From Planctomycetota bacterium (GTDB taxonomy: Bacteria; Planctomycetota; B15-G4), in NCBI GenBank assembly GCA_029259745.1, contig JAJDEO010000003.1:40202-104201 (forward strand): a stretch of 64,000 bases of DNA, in the 5' to 3' direction. Position numbers and translations under genes: made by a program. The notes under the pieces are model-generated. The model ran no database searches, was not told the DNA's origin, and worked only from the letters and a program-made list of their open reading frames with translations. Positions within the stretch are counted from its first letter, which is position 1, and the number at the start of each line of letters is the position of its first letter. Of this stretch, positions 18,484 to 28,618 are shown piece by piece.

Positions 18484-19191
18484 TCAGTCTTGCGGTGGGG
18501 TGATCGTGATCAGGTTGCCATCGTGCGTGAGGACGCCGAGGAAGATCGCCCCTAGCAGGCGTTTGATAGGCACAGCATAGGTGTGCTCGGCCGCGTAGGG
18601 GTTGGGATAGAGCGGATCCGAGACGAGCACGTGTTCGTCTTCTTGACGGAACCCCGTGAGGACGACGAAGTGTCCAACCGGGTCGCCCGCGACGTCGTCA
18701 GGCGTGCCGTCGTCGTGCGCACGCGCCTCGTGATAGAGGTAGCTGGCGGAGAGCCCGACGAGGATCGGTACGCCTGCGTTGAGCGTGTCGCGCAGGATAT
18801 CGGCGTGCAGGTCGCACAACTCGACCTGCCCGCCCTCCGCAACGAACGTCGCATAGGCCTCGCACGCACGCACGACCTTCGGGTCGCCGTGCAACGCTGC
18901 TCGTTGACGCAACTTGTCCTCGAGCGAAACTCCAGGCAGGAACCACGTCGGGTCGACGACCTGCAGGTTCCACGAGCGCAGCGTGACACGGTAGCCGCGA
19001 CGCAAGGCACTGAGCGCGAGCAAGACGCCAAGCGTCCCGCCCGTATGGAGACTCGGGACTTCGGCCTCCACGTCATCGAAGCTCAGGTCGTCTCCGAAAA
19101 AGTTGTAGATGGCGTGCAGGCACGTCGGCCCGCACGTGTCATCCGTGGGCTGCGGCTGGATCTCGAACTTCCGGAGACGTTCGTCGCTCAA
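18484..19191 (-). CDS. C39-like (papain-fold) cysteine peptidase
   Basis: A 235-residue protein with the peptidase C39-like active-site layout: Gln and Cys in IQPQPTDDTCGPTCLHAIY (Cys about residue 20), His in DPVGHFVVLTGF (about 176) and Asp in HVLVSDPLYPNP (about 193). There is no signal peptide and no ABC transporter domain, so it acts in the cytoplasm, unlike bacteriocin-export C39 proteases. The most likely start is a TTG at 19191 with GAGGG 8-12 bases upstream. It is the first gene of the operon with the ATP-grasp and GCS2 ligases. A papain-fold protein here could cleave, or transfer to, the peptide product (inference). Confidence 0.8.
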   Translation of the reverse strand: MSDERLRKFEIQPQPTDDTCGPTCLHAIYNFFGDDLSFDDVEAEVPSLHTGGTLGVLLALSALRRGYRVTLRSWNLQVVDPTWFLPGVSLEDKLRQRAALHGDPKVVRACEAYATFVAEGGQVELCDLHADILRDTLNAGVPILVGLSASYLYHEARAHDDGTPDDVAGDPVGHFVVLTGFRQEDEHVLVSDPLYPNPYAAEHTYAVPIKRLLGAIFLGVLTHDGNLITITPPQD

Positions 19192-19562
19192 GCGGCAACC
19201 CTCGGGGCGCTACACGCCACCGTCATCGTCATCGTGCTGACCATCGTGCCCATCGCTGCTTCCATCTCAGAGCGTCGGCTCGCGCTGCCAAGGCGTTGCA
19301 GCCCCAAGCCAAGCCGACTCCCGTTCGCGACCCCGTTCACGATGCTTCTCGAAAGCTCGAACGCGCGACTCACGACCGGAGTGGCCAGACAGTAACCAAG
19401 GCCCCTCGATTCGCCAAGGGACACCGTCAACTCACGCTCAGGTCACCCCACCTTTGCCCCGAGCCCTCCGCGCCCTGTTCGTGGACGGACGGATCGCTCG
19501 GCACGACCGGCTCGGTACGACCGGCACACGTGTACGACACTTCCGCCATGGAGCACGGCGGA
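19192..19562. other. intergenic, nothing recognised
   Basis: These 371 bases lie between the stop of a large exported protein and the TTG start of the C39-like peptidase, both on the minus strand, so the promoter of the ligase operon should be here. An 80-codon open frame at 19188-19430 on the minus strand ends inside the TTG start codon; its sequence (runs of MTMTV, poor motif content) does not look like a real protein. Confidence 0.35.
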
Positions 19563-22500
19563 TCAGGGCAGGAGCTCGACGCGCAATGCGTTCGACAATC
19601 CCCAGCCAGCAGGTTGCGCGAGGTCGGTGACGACGAACTGCACGTAGACGTCGGCAGGTCCCATGCCACCGGGGACGTTCGTGATCGACACGACGCCGGT
19701 CGGATCGGCCACGAACGGGAACAAGCCCTGGATCGGCAACGGCACCAGCGTGCCCGTCGCGAAGGGCTGCGGCGCGAAGGTTGCCGAGACGACGAGCCAC
19801 GCGAAACTCACGGGCGGCGCTCCTTCGAGACGCAGCTCAGCGACGGCGCCCGTCGCCAGCTCATCGCCACACAGGGACAGCGTCGCCGAGCCGGGGCCGC
19901 CGAAACCGATGTCCGGCTGGCAGACGACACCGGGTCCGGGTGCGACGGAAACCTGCACCGTGTCGGATGTCGCTTGGAAACGTTCATCGCGCGCGATGAC
20001 GCGCACTCGCAGGTCCGCCAGGCCCGTGCTGGAGGGAAGCGTCCAGTCGTAGGACGTCGCATCACCGGGAAGCTGCCGCACGACGGAGTGCCACGTTTCG
20101 CCGGCGTCGTACGAGGCCTGGATGTCGAACGAACGCAGGCCCTCGTCGTCGCTCGCGCTCCACGCCATGCGCACGGTTTGACCGCCCATCAGCACGCTTT
20201 GGTCCGTCGGCGACGTGAGGTTGAGCTGCGGCGGAGCATCGCCGGCCAGCACATGCGGGCGAATCGAGAAGTAGTCGCCGACGTACCACCCGTCGTCGTA
20301 GATCGCGTAGCGTGCCAGGTCGGTGCTGGCGGCCGGGACGTCGTTGAAGAGGAGGCTGATGCCCTCGTCGAAACCGTGATAGCCGAGGCTCACGAACGTA
20401 CGCATGTCGTCGAGCAGGATGAACGCATCTCCGGTGACCCCCGTGTACTGATACGCGAACTGCTGACCGACGACGACCCCGTTCGAGAGGTCCGTCTGGA
20501 TCGCGAACGGCTCGTTGCCTGCCGCTTGGTACGACAGCAGCACCTCGCTCCAACCCTCTTGGCCCTTGTCGTCGACGGAGACGATGCGGAAGACCGGCGG
20601 GTTGTTGTTCGACGACGGCACCGCGTCGGGGATCGTGATCTCGACCGAGCGCGCGGTCGGCGCGATGTTCGGGATCATGACCGAAAGCGGCGGGTTGCCA
20701 CTGTGGGGCGAGTACTCGAGACGTTGGGCGACGATCGAGCCGTCGTCCTCGGTCGACCAGTGCAGCCAGAGCTTGTCGCCGGACGTCGCGTGGTAGTAGA
20801 GCGGCTCGAGGCGTACGAGTGGCGGGTGGTCTGTGAAATCCGGTTCAGCGGTCAGGAAGGGAAGGACGTCGACAGAGCCGACGACGGCGTCGCCTTCACC
20901 AGCGGGATTCGAGAAGTGCAGCGGCCCCGTGGGATGACCCCACCAGTTGCCCTCCGCAAACTCGGAGTTCTGCGGACCGAGATCGTTGATCGCGAGGACG
21001 TTCCCCGCGAAGACGTTGGGGTTCTTGCGCCCGTCGATGTTCGCCGAGCCCGTCCCCGCCGACGTCTGCACGCCTTCGTCATTGCCGAGGAAGCGCGTCT
21101 TACCGGCCTCGATCGATCCGAACGTGTTCGCGTTCGTGCCGATGACGTTGTTGCGCACGATGCAGCTCTCGAGCCGCACGTTCGTGTTCGTCGCCAAGAC
21201 GCCGAGCTCTGCGTGTTCGATGACGCAATGCTCGAGCTTCGGGCGATAGCCGTTCACACCGAACCCGATGCCGCGCCAGCCGAGCGCGGGGGTCCGTGCC
21301 GTGAAGGTGATCGGATCGGTCGGCGTACCGATCGCCCGAAGCTGACTCGCGAAGTTCGCGGCGATGAAGGCGTCCGGGTCGAGCTCGATGCGCGTGCCGG
21401 GTTCGATGTTGACGATCCCACCGAGATCCGTGAACGAGGAGTCGTAGCGCCAGACGTAAGGAACGTCGAGGCGCGCGAAGGAGATCACGCCCCGCGCATA
21501 GCCGCCGGTGAACTCCACGACGTTGACGCCGTTGCCCGACGTCGGCACGACGCTGCCCGGAGCGAGCCCGCCGCCGTACAGCGTGACGGGCAGCGGGTTG
21601 TTGGCGATCACGTTGTTGGGGCCGAGGAAGTGGTCGCTTCCGAAGAAGATCAGTGGCGCATCGCCTGCGAAGTGATCGTCGATGTAGTTCACCACCGTGA
21701 CACCATCGATGTGCATCGGGCTCGACGCATCGTCACGGAACGAGAGCAACGGCGCGTTGTCGAACGTCGTGTCGTCGATGCGGAGGTAGGAGTCTTTCAG
21801 CTCGATCTCCCCGTTCGTGACCAAGACGTCGTCGAGCACGATCGTCGACTGCACGGCCCCGATCCCAGCCGTGCGCGCATTGGGCATGAACGGCTCACTG
21901 AAGACGGAATGCGCCATGGACAACGACGCACCGAACGCGGTGTTGATGCGCACGCCGCAGTCGAGGTGCTCGATGTCGGCCGTGGCCGGTGTGTAGGGAC
22001 CGACGCCGAAGATCTCCGTGAAGCCGACGAACACGCGGTGCGTTCCGACGGGCGTCCCTTCGGCAAGCGCGAACACGACGGGATCACCGGCCGTACCTTC
22101 GACGCGCAGGTTGCCCTGCACGCGCAGCAGCGCGCTGTTCTTGAAGACGACCTCCGTGCCTGCATCGATCACGAGCGTCGCGGTTGGCGGCACGACCTTC
22201 TCGGCGACGAGCACCAGCGTTCCCATCGCCGGCGTCCAGTGCAGGACTTGCCCCGGAGCCGGAAGCGGCGGATCGATCGTGCGCATGATCGTCAGCGCGT
22301 CGACGGACGCAGCGGGCGTCGAGCCTCCCGTCCAGGTGTCGTACACGTAGCGCAGCGCGAGGCGCCCGCCGCTCCCTGGCAACGTCGCCGATGCCGTTGC
22401 GAAGCAGTGATTCCCGGAGCACGACTGCACGTTGAGCGCGATGTTCTCGGTGAAGTCACCGACGTCGCTCCACTGCGAACCCGTCGTCGCGCCGCCCGTC

Positions 22501-22898
22501 GGCGACCAGCGCAACTCCCAGCGATCCGTCTCCGCCAGACTCCACAGTGCGCACGCGAAGAAGGCCTGATCGCCGGCCGTCACCTCGACGGTGTCCGGCA
22601 GCAGCGCCCAGGCCGCAGCCGGCACGCCCGACTGCGGCAGCGCATCGATCGTCAGATGCGCCGGAGCGTCGTACGGGGCCCACGAGTCGGAGATGTGATT
22701 GCCCGCGCGCCACTCGGCGCCGGGATCGCCACCCTGCGTGGTGAACGCCCAGCCTTCGGCCAGAAGATTCGTCGGACCCGTGGACGTCGGGGCCCCCGGA
22801 TCGGCGAAGTCGTTCGTATAGATCACCTGTGCCGGGGCGTGCGAGACGCACGTCGCGACGAGCCCCGCGACAAGGAACGAGAAGCGAAGACGATTCAT
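19563..22898 (-). CDS. secreted right-handed beta-helix protein
   Basis: A 1111-residue exported protein starting MNRLRFSFLVAGLVATCVSHAPAQ, a clear signal peptide; GAGGGA upstream of the ATG at 22898 supports this start within a longer open frame. The middle (about residues 250-660) has parallel beta-helix repeats (VIDAGTEVVFKNSALLRVQG, ELKDSYLRIDDTTFDNA, LEHCVIEHAELGVLATNTN, RLESCIVRNNVIG) and the segment EGNWWGHPTGPLHFSNPAG, typical of right-handed beta-helix surface proteins. Ig-like regions follow. The last 110 residues (GFGGPGSATLSLCGDELATG ... GLSNALRVELLP) are a divergent form of the exported C-terminal domain, lacking PFKGG. The gene starts 61 bases downstream of the preceding exported-protein gene and is probably in one operon with it. 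No catalytic site identified. Confidence 0.78.
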   Translation of the reverse strand: MNRLRFSFLVAGLVATCVSHAPAQVIYTNDFADPGAPTSTGPTNLLAEGWAFTTQGGDPGAEWRAGNHISDSWAPYDAPAHLTIDALPQSGVPAAAWALLPDTVEVTAGDQAFFACALWSLAETDRWELRWSPTGGATTGSQWSDVGDFTENIALNVQSCSGNHCFATASATLPGSGGRLALRYVYDTWTGGSTPAASVDALTIMRTIDPPLPAPGQVLHWTPAMGTLVLVAEKVVPPTATLVIDAGTEVVFKNSALLRVQGNLRVEGTAGDPVVFALAEGTPVGTHRVFVGFTEIFGVGPYTPATADIEHLDCGVRINTAFGASLSMAHSVFSEPFMPNARTAGIGAVQSTIVLDDVLVTNGEIELKDSYLRIDDTTFDNAPLLSFRDDASSPMHIDGVTVVNYIDDHFAGDAPLIFFGSDHFLGPNNVIANNPLPVTLYGGGLAPGSVVPTSGNGVNVVEFTGGYARGVISFARLDVPYVWRYDSSFTDLGGIVNIEPGTRIELDPDAFIAANFASQLRAIGTPTDPITFTARTPALGWRGIGFGVNGYRPKLEHCVIEHAELGVLATNTNVRLESCIVRNNVIGTNANTFGSIEAGKTRFLGNDEGVQTSAGTGSANIDGRKNPNVFAGNVLAINDLGPQNSEFAEGNWWGHPTGPLHFSNPAGEGDAVVGSVDVLPFLTAEPDFTDHPPLVRLEPLYYHATSGDKLWLHWSTEDDGSIVAQRLEYSPHSGNPPLSVMIPNIAPTARSVEITIPDAVPSSNNNPPVFRIVSVDDKGQEGWSEVLLSYQAAGNEPFAIQTDLSNGVVVGQQFAYQYTGVTGDAFILLDDMRTFVSLGYHGFDEGISLLFNDVPAASTDLARYAIYDDGWYVGDYFSIRPHVLAGDAPPQLNLTSPTDQSVLMGGQTVRMAWSASDDEGLRSFDIQASYDAGETWHSVVRQLPGDATSYDWTLPSSTGLADLRVRVIARDERFQATSDTVQVSVAPGPGVVCQPDIGFGGPGSATLSLCGDELATGAVAELRLEGAPPVSFAWLVVSATFAPQPFATGTLVPLPIQGLFPFVADPTGVVSITNVPGGMGPADVYVQFVVTDLAQPAGWGLSNALRVELLP

Positions 22899-22959
22899 GG
22901 GACTGCTCCCTCGGGACCTCAGCGCGAGGTCGTTCAAAGTTCGAAGACGGTGGGACGCG

Positions 22960-25554
22960 TCAGGGCGTCGTTGCGCGCAGACCGTTGCTCGACGACCAGC
23001 CGTGCACGGCCGCGGCGTCGACGATCCATTCTTGGAAGAACACCTGCGTGCGCCCCGGCAACCCGGCCGGCCACGCGGCCTGCAACGTGAGCTGCCCCGC
23101 AGCGTCGGTGGCCAACCCAAAGATGAGCACGTCGGGCGTCGGGACGAGCACGCCGCCCTTGAACGTCGCCGACAACTCGCTCGCGCCGATCACGAGCGCC
23201 GTGCTCGCCGATGCCGCTGCACCGTTGAGCGCCAGTGTCGCCAGCGACCCGGCCTCGAGTTCACCCGCACCTTCAAGACTCGGCACGCCGGCCGCACCAG
23301 CCAACCCGGCACCGACGGCGACCCATGGTCCGCCGCCCGATTGACGCGCCGTGAACGGCACGATCTCCTCGAACGAAAACTCGCGTCCGGCGACGTAGAG
23401 GCGACACTCGTCGATCGCATCGACTCCCTGCAGTGAAACCCCGTCCTTGAGGCCGGCGCCCTGTCCGAAGTCTTCGACGAACGTCCACTCCGTGCCATCC
23501 CAATGCATGACACCGCCGCCCACTGCATAGATATCGTCGGGCGCGAAGACGTGCAGATCGCGTCCGCCGGTGACGAGCGTCTCTGTCGTCCACGAGCTGC
23601 CGTCCCAGTGGATCGCGTAGCTGTGATAGCCGAGCGAGTCGAAGAACTCACCGACGGCCCAGACGTCATCCGGCGCGATCGCCGCGACGTCGTAGAGGCG
23701 ACGCGTGATGCCCGGCTCCGGTGACGGCACGAGCGACCAGCTCGAACCGTTCCAGTGGATCACATACGAGCAGATGCTGTGGGCAAAGCCCGTGCCCCCA
23801 CCGACAGCCCAGACGTCATCGGAAGCGATCGCGCTCGCGGCCTCGAGCGCGTAGCCGCCGAGACCTCCCGAACCACAGGCCGGAGGGCACGGCGTCGATT
23901 CGATCGTGAAGTTCGAGCCGTCGTAGTGCAGTGCCAGCGCCGGGTTGCAGCCCTGCGAGGCGCCGTTCCCGAGGAACCAGATGTCGTCGGCGGCGATGAT
24001 CTCGATGCCGATCGTGTTCGACGTCTGAATGCCGGGGAGGTTCACGAAGACGTCTTGGACCTCCCAGCTCGATCCGTCCCAGTTCATGATGAAGACGTCG
24101 TAGCCGACGAATCCGCCCGGGCCTACGAGTTCGCGCAGCCCGCAAACCCAGAGGTCGTCGGGCGCCACGACGCCGATGGCCTCGAGCCAGGCCCCGCCGA
24201 ACGGAAGTGTCGTGCCGACCGGCGTGGACACCTGCGACCACGCGCTGCCGTCCCAGTGCATGACGAGCGGACGGATGACCCACTGCGAGGGCGAGACTTC
24301 GACGTTCTGGCGCCCCACGGCCCAGACGTCGTCGTCAGCGATGACGGCGATGTCATCGAGGATCGTGTGGTTCGAACCCGCCGGGATCGGCGTGTCGAGC
24401 GCTTCCCACTCGCCGCATGGATCGCCCTGCGGCGTCGGCGGCGGCGTGAAGTTCTTGCCCCACAAGTCGAACGACACGTCGACGTTCCAGGGAGCACCGT
24501 TGACCAAGTAGGGGCCCCACTCGCCGCCGGCGAGGTTGTCACGGAAACGCACGGACGACATCTGCGGCGGGTCGTCGGCTTCCACCCACGTCCAGCCGTG
24601 CGTGTTCGTGCTTACGAGCTGCACCGAGAGGAAGTGTCGCCCCGTCGCGAGGAACGGCTCGTTGAGGATCAAGTCGACGCCGAGCGAGCTGATTGACGAG
24701 GGCAGCGAGATGAACTGCTCGTGCTGCAGGACGCCGGGGTTGCCGGCATCCCACTCGTAGAAGCGCACCCATGCGCCGACCACGTCGGGGTAGGGACACG
24801 GGAAGCAGACCGTCGTCCCGACGAAGATGCGTTCGATGCTGCCGAAGACGTCGAAGTCGTCGGCGGCCTCGACGTTCTTGAGCGGCGAGGGCCAGGTGGT
24901 CGTCGGCACACCGTCGCCGAGGAAGAACTTGAGCTGCGACCAGAGCTTCGTCGTCGCTGGCGGCGGCGGAGGCCCGATGCCCCAGACTTCGAGCGCGAGA
25001 TCAGCAGCGGGCGACAGCGCAGTCCATGGCTCGCCGGCGGCCACGTCGCGCTGGAGCGCCGACGACCCCGACGCGTTGCCCGTGTTCGCCGTCCACCAGC
25101 GCCAGGAGTCCGGCGCCGAGGTCTCGAGCTGCACGGAGACGAAGTGCTTGCCGGTCGCCTCGAACGTCGCGGGCAACGTGACGTCGAGCGTCTCGGCGCA
25201 CGGTTCGTAGACGAAGTCCGGATCGCCGGCGGGCACGAAGAACGTCTGGAGCAGCGGCCCAGGCGCATCGCCCGCTGCATCGTAGAAGCGTACGTGCACG
25301 CCCGTCACGGACGACATGCACGACCCCGTGTTCCAACCGCGCGCGACGACGCGCTCGACCACGCCCTGCAAGGTGAAGTCGTCGGCGGCCTCGGTCTGCA
25401 CGCTCGGCGCCGACGTGATGAACTGACTCGACACGAGAGCCTGGCCATCGGGACTCTGGTTGACGAGCTGGTCGGCCGCGCGCGACGTCTGGGCCATGAG
25501 GGCCACGACACCGCACACGAAGGCGAAGGAGCGAGAAAACGAAGAAGAAGACAT
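22960..25554 (-). CDS. secreted repeat protein with WAVG-type propeller and PFKGG-like C-terminal domain
   Basis: An 864-residue protein with a signal peptide (SFAFVCGVVALMAQTSRAAD). Two related domains follow (about residues 30-190 and 205-370), each with AADDF and ATGKHFVSVQL or ATGRHFLSVQL and a W-rich end; they look like a duplicated jelly-roll or choice-of-anchor-like domain. Residues 390-735 hold about seven repeats of the type DDVWAVG ... HWDGSSWS.V, a predicted beta-propeller. The end is the shared exported domain (GGPWVAVGAGLAG, ATFKGG at 23161-23163 region, SSNGLRATTP). It probably leads the operon with the beta-helix protein. It is a structural or surface protein of unknown ligand. 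Confidence 0.75.
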   Translation of the reverse strand: MSSSSFSRSFAFVCGVVALMAQTSRAADQLVNQSPDGQALVSSQFITSAPSVQTEAADDFTLQGVVERVVARGWNTGSCMSSVTGVHVRFYDAAGDAPGPLLQTFFVPAGDPDFVYEPCAETLDVTLPATFEATGKHFVSVQLETSAPDSWRWWTANTGNASGSSALQRDVAAGEPWTALSPAADLALEVWGIGPPPPPATTKLWSQLKFFLGDGVPTTTWPSPLKNVEAADDFDVFGSIERIFVGTTVCFPCPYPDVVGAWVRFYEWDAGNPGVLQHEQFISLPSSISSLGVDLILNEPFLATGRHFLSVQLVSTNTHGWTWVEADDPPQMSSVRFRDNLAGGEWGPYLVNGAPWNVDVSFDLWGKNFTPPPTPQGDPCGEWEALDTPIPAGSNHTILDDIAVIADDDVWAVGRQNVEVSPSQWVIRPLVMHWDGSAWSQVSTPVGTTLPFGGAWLEAIGVVAPDDLWVCGLRELVGPGGFVGYDVFIMNWDGSSWEVQDVFVNLPGIQTSNTIGIEIIAADDIWFLGNGASQGCNPALALHYDGSNFTIESTPCPPACGSGGLGGYALEAASAIASDDVWAVGGGTGFAHSICSYVIHWNGSSWSLVPSPEPGITRRLYDVAAIAPDDVWAVGEFFDSLGYHSYAIHWDGSSWTTETLVTGGRDLHVFAPDDIYAVGGGVMHWDGTEWTFVEDFGQGAGLKDGVSLQGVDAIDECRLYVAGREFSFEEIVPFTARQSGGGPWVAVGAGLAGAAGVPSLEGAGELEAGSLATLALNGAAASASTALVIGASELSATFKGGVLVPTPDVLIFGLATDAAGQLTLQAAWPAGLPGRTQVFFQEWIVDAAAVHGWSSSNGLRATTP

Positions 25555-25990
25555 GGGCTGATCCTACGAGACCGGGAACGCTCGCGATGCTGGGCGCAAA
25601 GGGTATAGCGACAGCAAACGCCGTGCCGTGCCACACATCTCAAGAGCAAGCGTCAGGGCTCTCTCGCTCGAGACCCGTGTCCGGTGTCTGGACCGCGCGT
25701 CCACGATCTGAACGCTCGGCGCCAGCAGAAGGCGTCGTGTGCAGGCGTTGATCCCATTCACGAACGAATGCTCGCCGCGGCTCGCTCGTCGGCCTCGCCG
25801 ACCACCGGGCCACGATCTCCAGCTAGACTGCCCGTGCATCCCGTTGACGCCATCACGCAACGCGAGTGGTCTCGCCGACAGCCCCAGGCGACACGCGCCG
25901 ACCGCCCGTTGGACAAGACCGGCGCGGGATTTGCTTCGGTCATCGGGCGTGTTCACGGTCCTCACCGCTCTCTCGCGAAAGCCCCACGCC
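25555..25990. other. intergenic, divergent promoter region
   Basis: These 436 bases separate two divergently transcribed exported-protein genes. The minus-strand gene has AGGA upstream of its ATG. No repeat, RNA gene or clear hairpin was recognised. Confidence 0.35.
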
Positions 25991-28618
25991 ATGCGATCGC
26001 TCTGCCTTCCGGTCCTCGCCTTCTTCACGACGATCCTCCCTCTCGCAGCCCAGTCTCCGGTCCTGGCTCCCGCGCTTGTGCCGCCGGGCGATGTCGGCTC
26101 GTTCGAAGCCGGCGGAGTGCAGCACGAGCCCTATATTGCGCCCGGTGGTGACGGTGCGCTCGTCGTGTGGGTCGACCACCGCGCGGAGTTCCACAGCCCG
26201 CTGCAGAGTGAGCCTGCGCCCGACGTCTTCGCGATCCGCCTCGACCAGGCAGGTGCGCCGATGGACTCTGTCGCGCTGCGCATGCCGTTCACGGTGGGCG
26301 ACAAGAAGGAAGTGCGAGCGGCCTGGAACGGCTCGACGTGGCTCGTGACCTGGCAGAACCAGGACCCGTTCGGATGCAGCAGCTGCCACTTCGTGCTCGG
26401 CGCACGTGTCGCGGCCGACGGGACGTTGCTCGACAACGAACCGTTCGTCATCAAGGACACACAGAGCACGAGCGGCACGTCGACGCTGTCCAGCAACGGC
26501 AGTGATTGGGTGATGACCGTGCAGAGCATCCCGTCGGCGCCTGCCGGGATCGTGGGCTTTCGCATCGCCGCCGACGGCACGGTCGTCAACCCGGGCGGCA
26601 CGCTGATCCAGAACATCGCGACAGCGCAGGGACGCGGCGACGTCGAGTACGCCGACGGCGTCTACCTCCTGGCGTTCAGCCCCGGCTCACCGACGAGTGG
26701 GCTGCGCTTCGACGACACCTTCACTCCGATCGGTGGTGTCTTCACGCTCGCGGGTGGGACGAGCGCGCGCCCGCGCGTCGCGACCGACGGAACCGACTTC
26801 ATGGTGACGTGGCAGAACTCGGTCGTCTCGGGACAGAACATCCGCGCGCGTCGCATCGACGGCGCGACCGGCACGATGTCGAACATCATCCAGATCACGC
26901 CGGCGACGAACGGCGACTTCAACTGGGACCCCGACGTCGCGTGGACCGGCTCGCTGTGGACGATCGTCTGCACCGACACGAACGACGACGTGTTCCGCTT
27001 CGCGCGCATCCAGCCCGACTTGACGTTGCTCGACCCGGGCGGCGTCGCGTTGCCCATCGTCCCGGCCACGGCCGACTCGCGCGCCGCATCGGCCGGCCTC
27101 GTCGGCGGCACGGCGATCGTCTTCGAGACCACCGACCTCTCGCAGAACTGGCCCGGCGCCGTCGAGTCGGCGCGCGTCGACGACGCGGGCACGGCGACGT
27201 CGGCTGTCCCCCTCTCGCTCTCCTCGGTGCGACAAGGCTTCCCGTCCATCGCGGCGGGTGATGGTCAGTACCTCGCCGTCTTCACGGCCGAACAGGACGA
27301 CACGATCGTCATCGAGGCCCAGCGCTTCGACGCCTTCGGTGTCGCACTCGACGCCGAGCCGATCGAACTCGCGTCCGGAAACCGCTACGGCGAGCCGAAG
27401 GTCGCGTTCGGTGGGGACAGTTACCTCGTGGTCTGGGAAGACCGCGTCGTGCTCGGTTTCGAAACCGACGACGTCGTGCTCGGCATGCGCGTCGCGCTCG
27501 ACGGCTCGGTTCTCGATGCCACACCGATCTCGATCATGGAGGGCGGCAAGCCCGACGTCGCGGCCAACGACGGCACCTACCTCGTCGTCTCGAGCGACTC
27601 CCCCACAAGTGACATCCGCCTCCCACTGGCACAGCGTGTGGGCAGCGACGGGACACTGATCGGCAGCACGGAGCAGATCGGCGCGAACTTCGCACGCTAC
27701 CCGCGCGTCGCGGCGCTCGGCGCCGGCTGGATCGCGACATGGCAGCGTCAGCCCTCGCACGACAACCCGAACACATCCGTGCGGGTCGCGCTCATCGCAG
27801 CCGACGGCAGCGCGTCGTCGGAGGTCTTCGTCGGGGGAAACGCGCGACCCAACGTCGCCTCGAACGGGGAAAGTGCCCTCGTCATCTGGCTCGACTCGTC
27901 GGGCGTCACGGGCAGGATCGTGTCGACCGACGGAAGCACGTCGTCCACGATCGCAATCGCCCCCTCGCCTGCACTGCCAGGGCTCGCCGACATCGGCTGG
28001 AACGGCGAGGACTACCTCGTCACCTGGGCCGACTACCGTGACATCGTCGGGTTCTGGGACACGCGCCGTGACATCTTCGCGGCGCGCGTGACAGCGGGCG
28101 GAACGGTGCTCGACACGGGCGGAGGATTCCCCGTCGCGACAAGTCAGGAAGACGAGTTCGGCGCGACGACCGCCGGCATGTTCGGAAGCCACCTGCTCGG
28201 GTACACCGCGCTGCTCCCCGACCAACCTTACGCCACCGTGCGCCTCGTGCTGCGACTCGAGTCGCCGTGGTCGTCACTCGACGGCGGTGTGGGCGGAGCG
28301 TCACTCGCTGCCAGTGGCGATGTCGTGTCCGGAGGAACAATCGAACTGGCACTGAGCGACGCGCCGGCGTTCGCCACGGGCACGATCGTCGTCGGTGCAT
28401 CCGTCCTCGGCGCGCCCTTCAAGGGCGGCACGATGGTTCCGTCGCTCGACCTGTTGCTGCCGGCTGCCACCGATCACGCCGGCGCACTGACGCTGGCCGG
28501 CACGTTGCCCGCCGGGATCCCGCCCGGCTTCACCATCGTGTTCCAGACGTGGCATGCCGACGCGCGAGCACCCGCGGGCTTCACGGGCAGCAACGCCCTC
28601 GAATCCGAGGCGCCGTAG
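25991..28618 (+). CDS. secreted propeller-like repeat protein with PFKGG C-terminal domain
   Basis: An 875-residue protein starting MRSLCLPVLAFFTTILPLAAQ, a signal peptide that fixes the ATG at 25991 inside a longer open frame. The body has many repeats of the form P.VA..G..YLVVW.D ... RV..DG..LD (for example GDSYLVVWEDRVVLGFETDD and GEDYLVTWADYRDIVGFWDT). These are found in secreted proteins of planctomycetes and myxobacteria and probably fold as beta-propellers. The last 120 residues are the shared domain (SPWSSLDGGVGG, APFKGG at 28418 region, GSNALESEAP). It is predicted to be extracellular; the ligand is unknown. Transcribed away from the neighbouring operon and alone. Confidence 0.75.
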   Translation: MRSLCLPVLAFFTTILPLAAQSPVLAPALVPPGDVGSFEAGGVQHEPYIAPGGDGALVVWVDHRAEFHSPLQSEPAPDVFAIRLDQAGAPMDSVALRMPFTVGDKKEVRAAWNGSTWLVTWQNQDPFGCSSCHFVLGARVAADGTLLDNEPFVIKDTQSTSGTSTLSSNGSDWVMTVQSIPSAPAGIVGFRIAADGTVVNPGGTLIQNIATAQGRGDVEYADGVYLLAFSPGSPTSGLRFDDTFTPIGGVFTLAGGTSARPRVATDGTDFMVTWQNSVVSGQNIRARRIDGATGTMSNIIQITPATNGDFNWDPDVAWTGSLWTIVCTDTNDDVFRFARIQPDLTLLDPGGVALPIVPATADSRAASAGLVGGTAIVFETTDLSQNWPGAVESARVDDAGTATSAVPLSLSSVRQGFPSIAAGDGQYLAVFTAEQDDTIVIEAQRFDAFGVALDAEPIELASGNRYGEPKVAFGGDSYLVVWEDRVVLGFETDDVVLGMRVALDGSVLDATPISIMEGGKPDVAANDGTYLVVSSDSPTSDIRLPLAQRVGSDGTLIGSTEQIGANFARYPRVAALGAGWIATWQRQPSHDNPNTSVRVALIAADGSASSEVFVGGNARPNVASNGESALVIWLDSSGVTGRIVSTDGSTSSTIAIAPSPALPGLADIGWNGEDYLVTWADYRDIVGFWDTRRDIFAARVTAGGTVLDTGGGFPVATSQEDEFGATTAGMFGSHLLGYTALLPDQPYATVRLVLRLESPWSSLDGGVGGASLAASGDVVSGGTIELALSDAPAFATGTIVVGASVLGAPFKGGTMVPSLDLLLPAATDHAGALTLAGTLPAGIPPGFTIVFQTWHADARAPAGFTGSNALESEAP

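Noticed and set aside
19188..19430. 80-codon frame ending in the TTG start of the C39-like gene
   Set aside because: The position would fit a coupled leader gene, but the translation has no recognisable features and no ribosome site was seen.
19296..23090. 1264-codon open frame opposite the beta-helix protein
   Set aside because: Low-complexity Arg/His/Asp-rich translation typical of the antisense of high-G+C genes; the minus strand has a signal peptide and family motifs.
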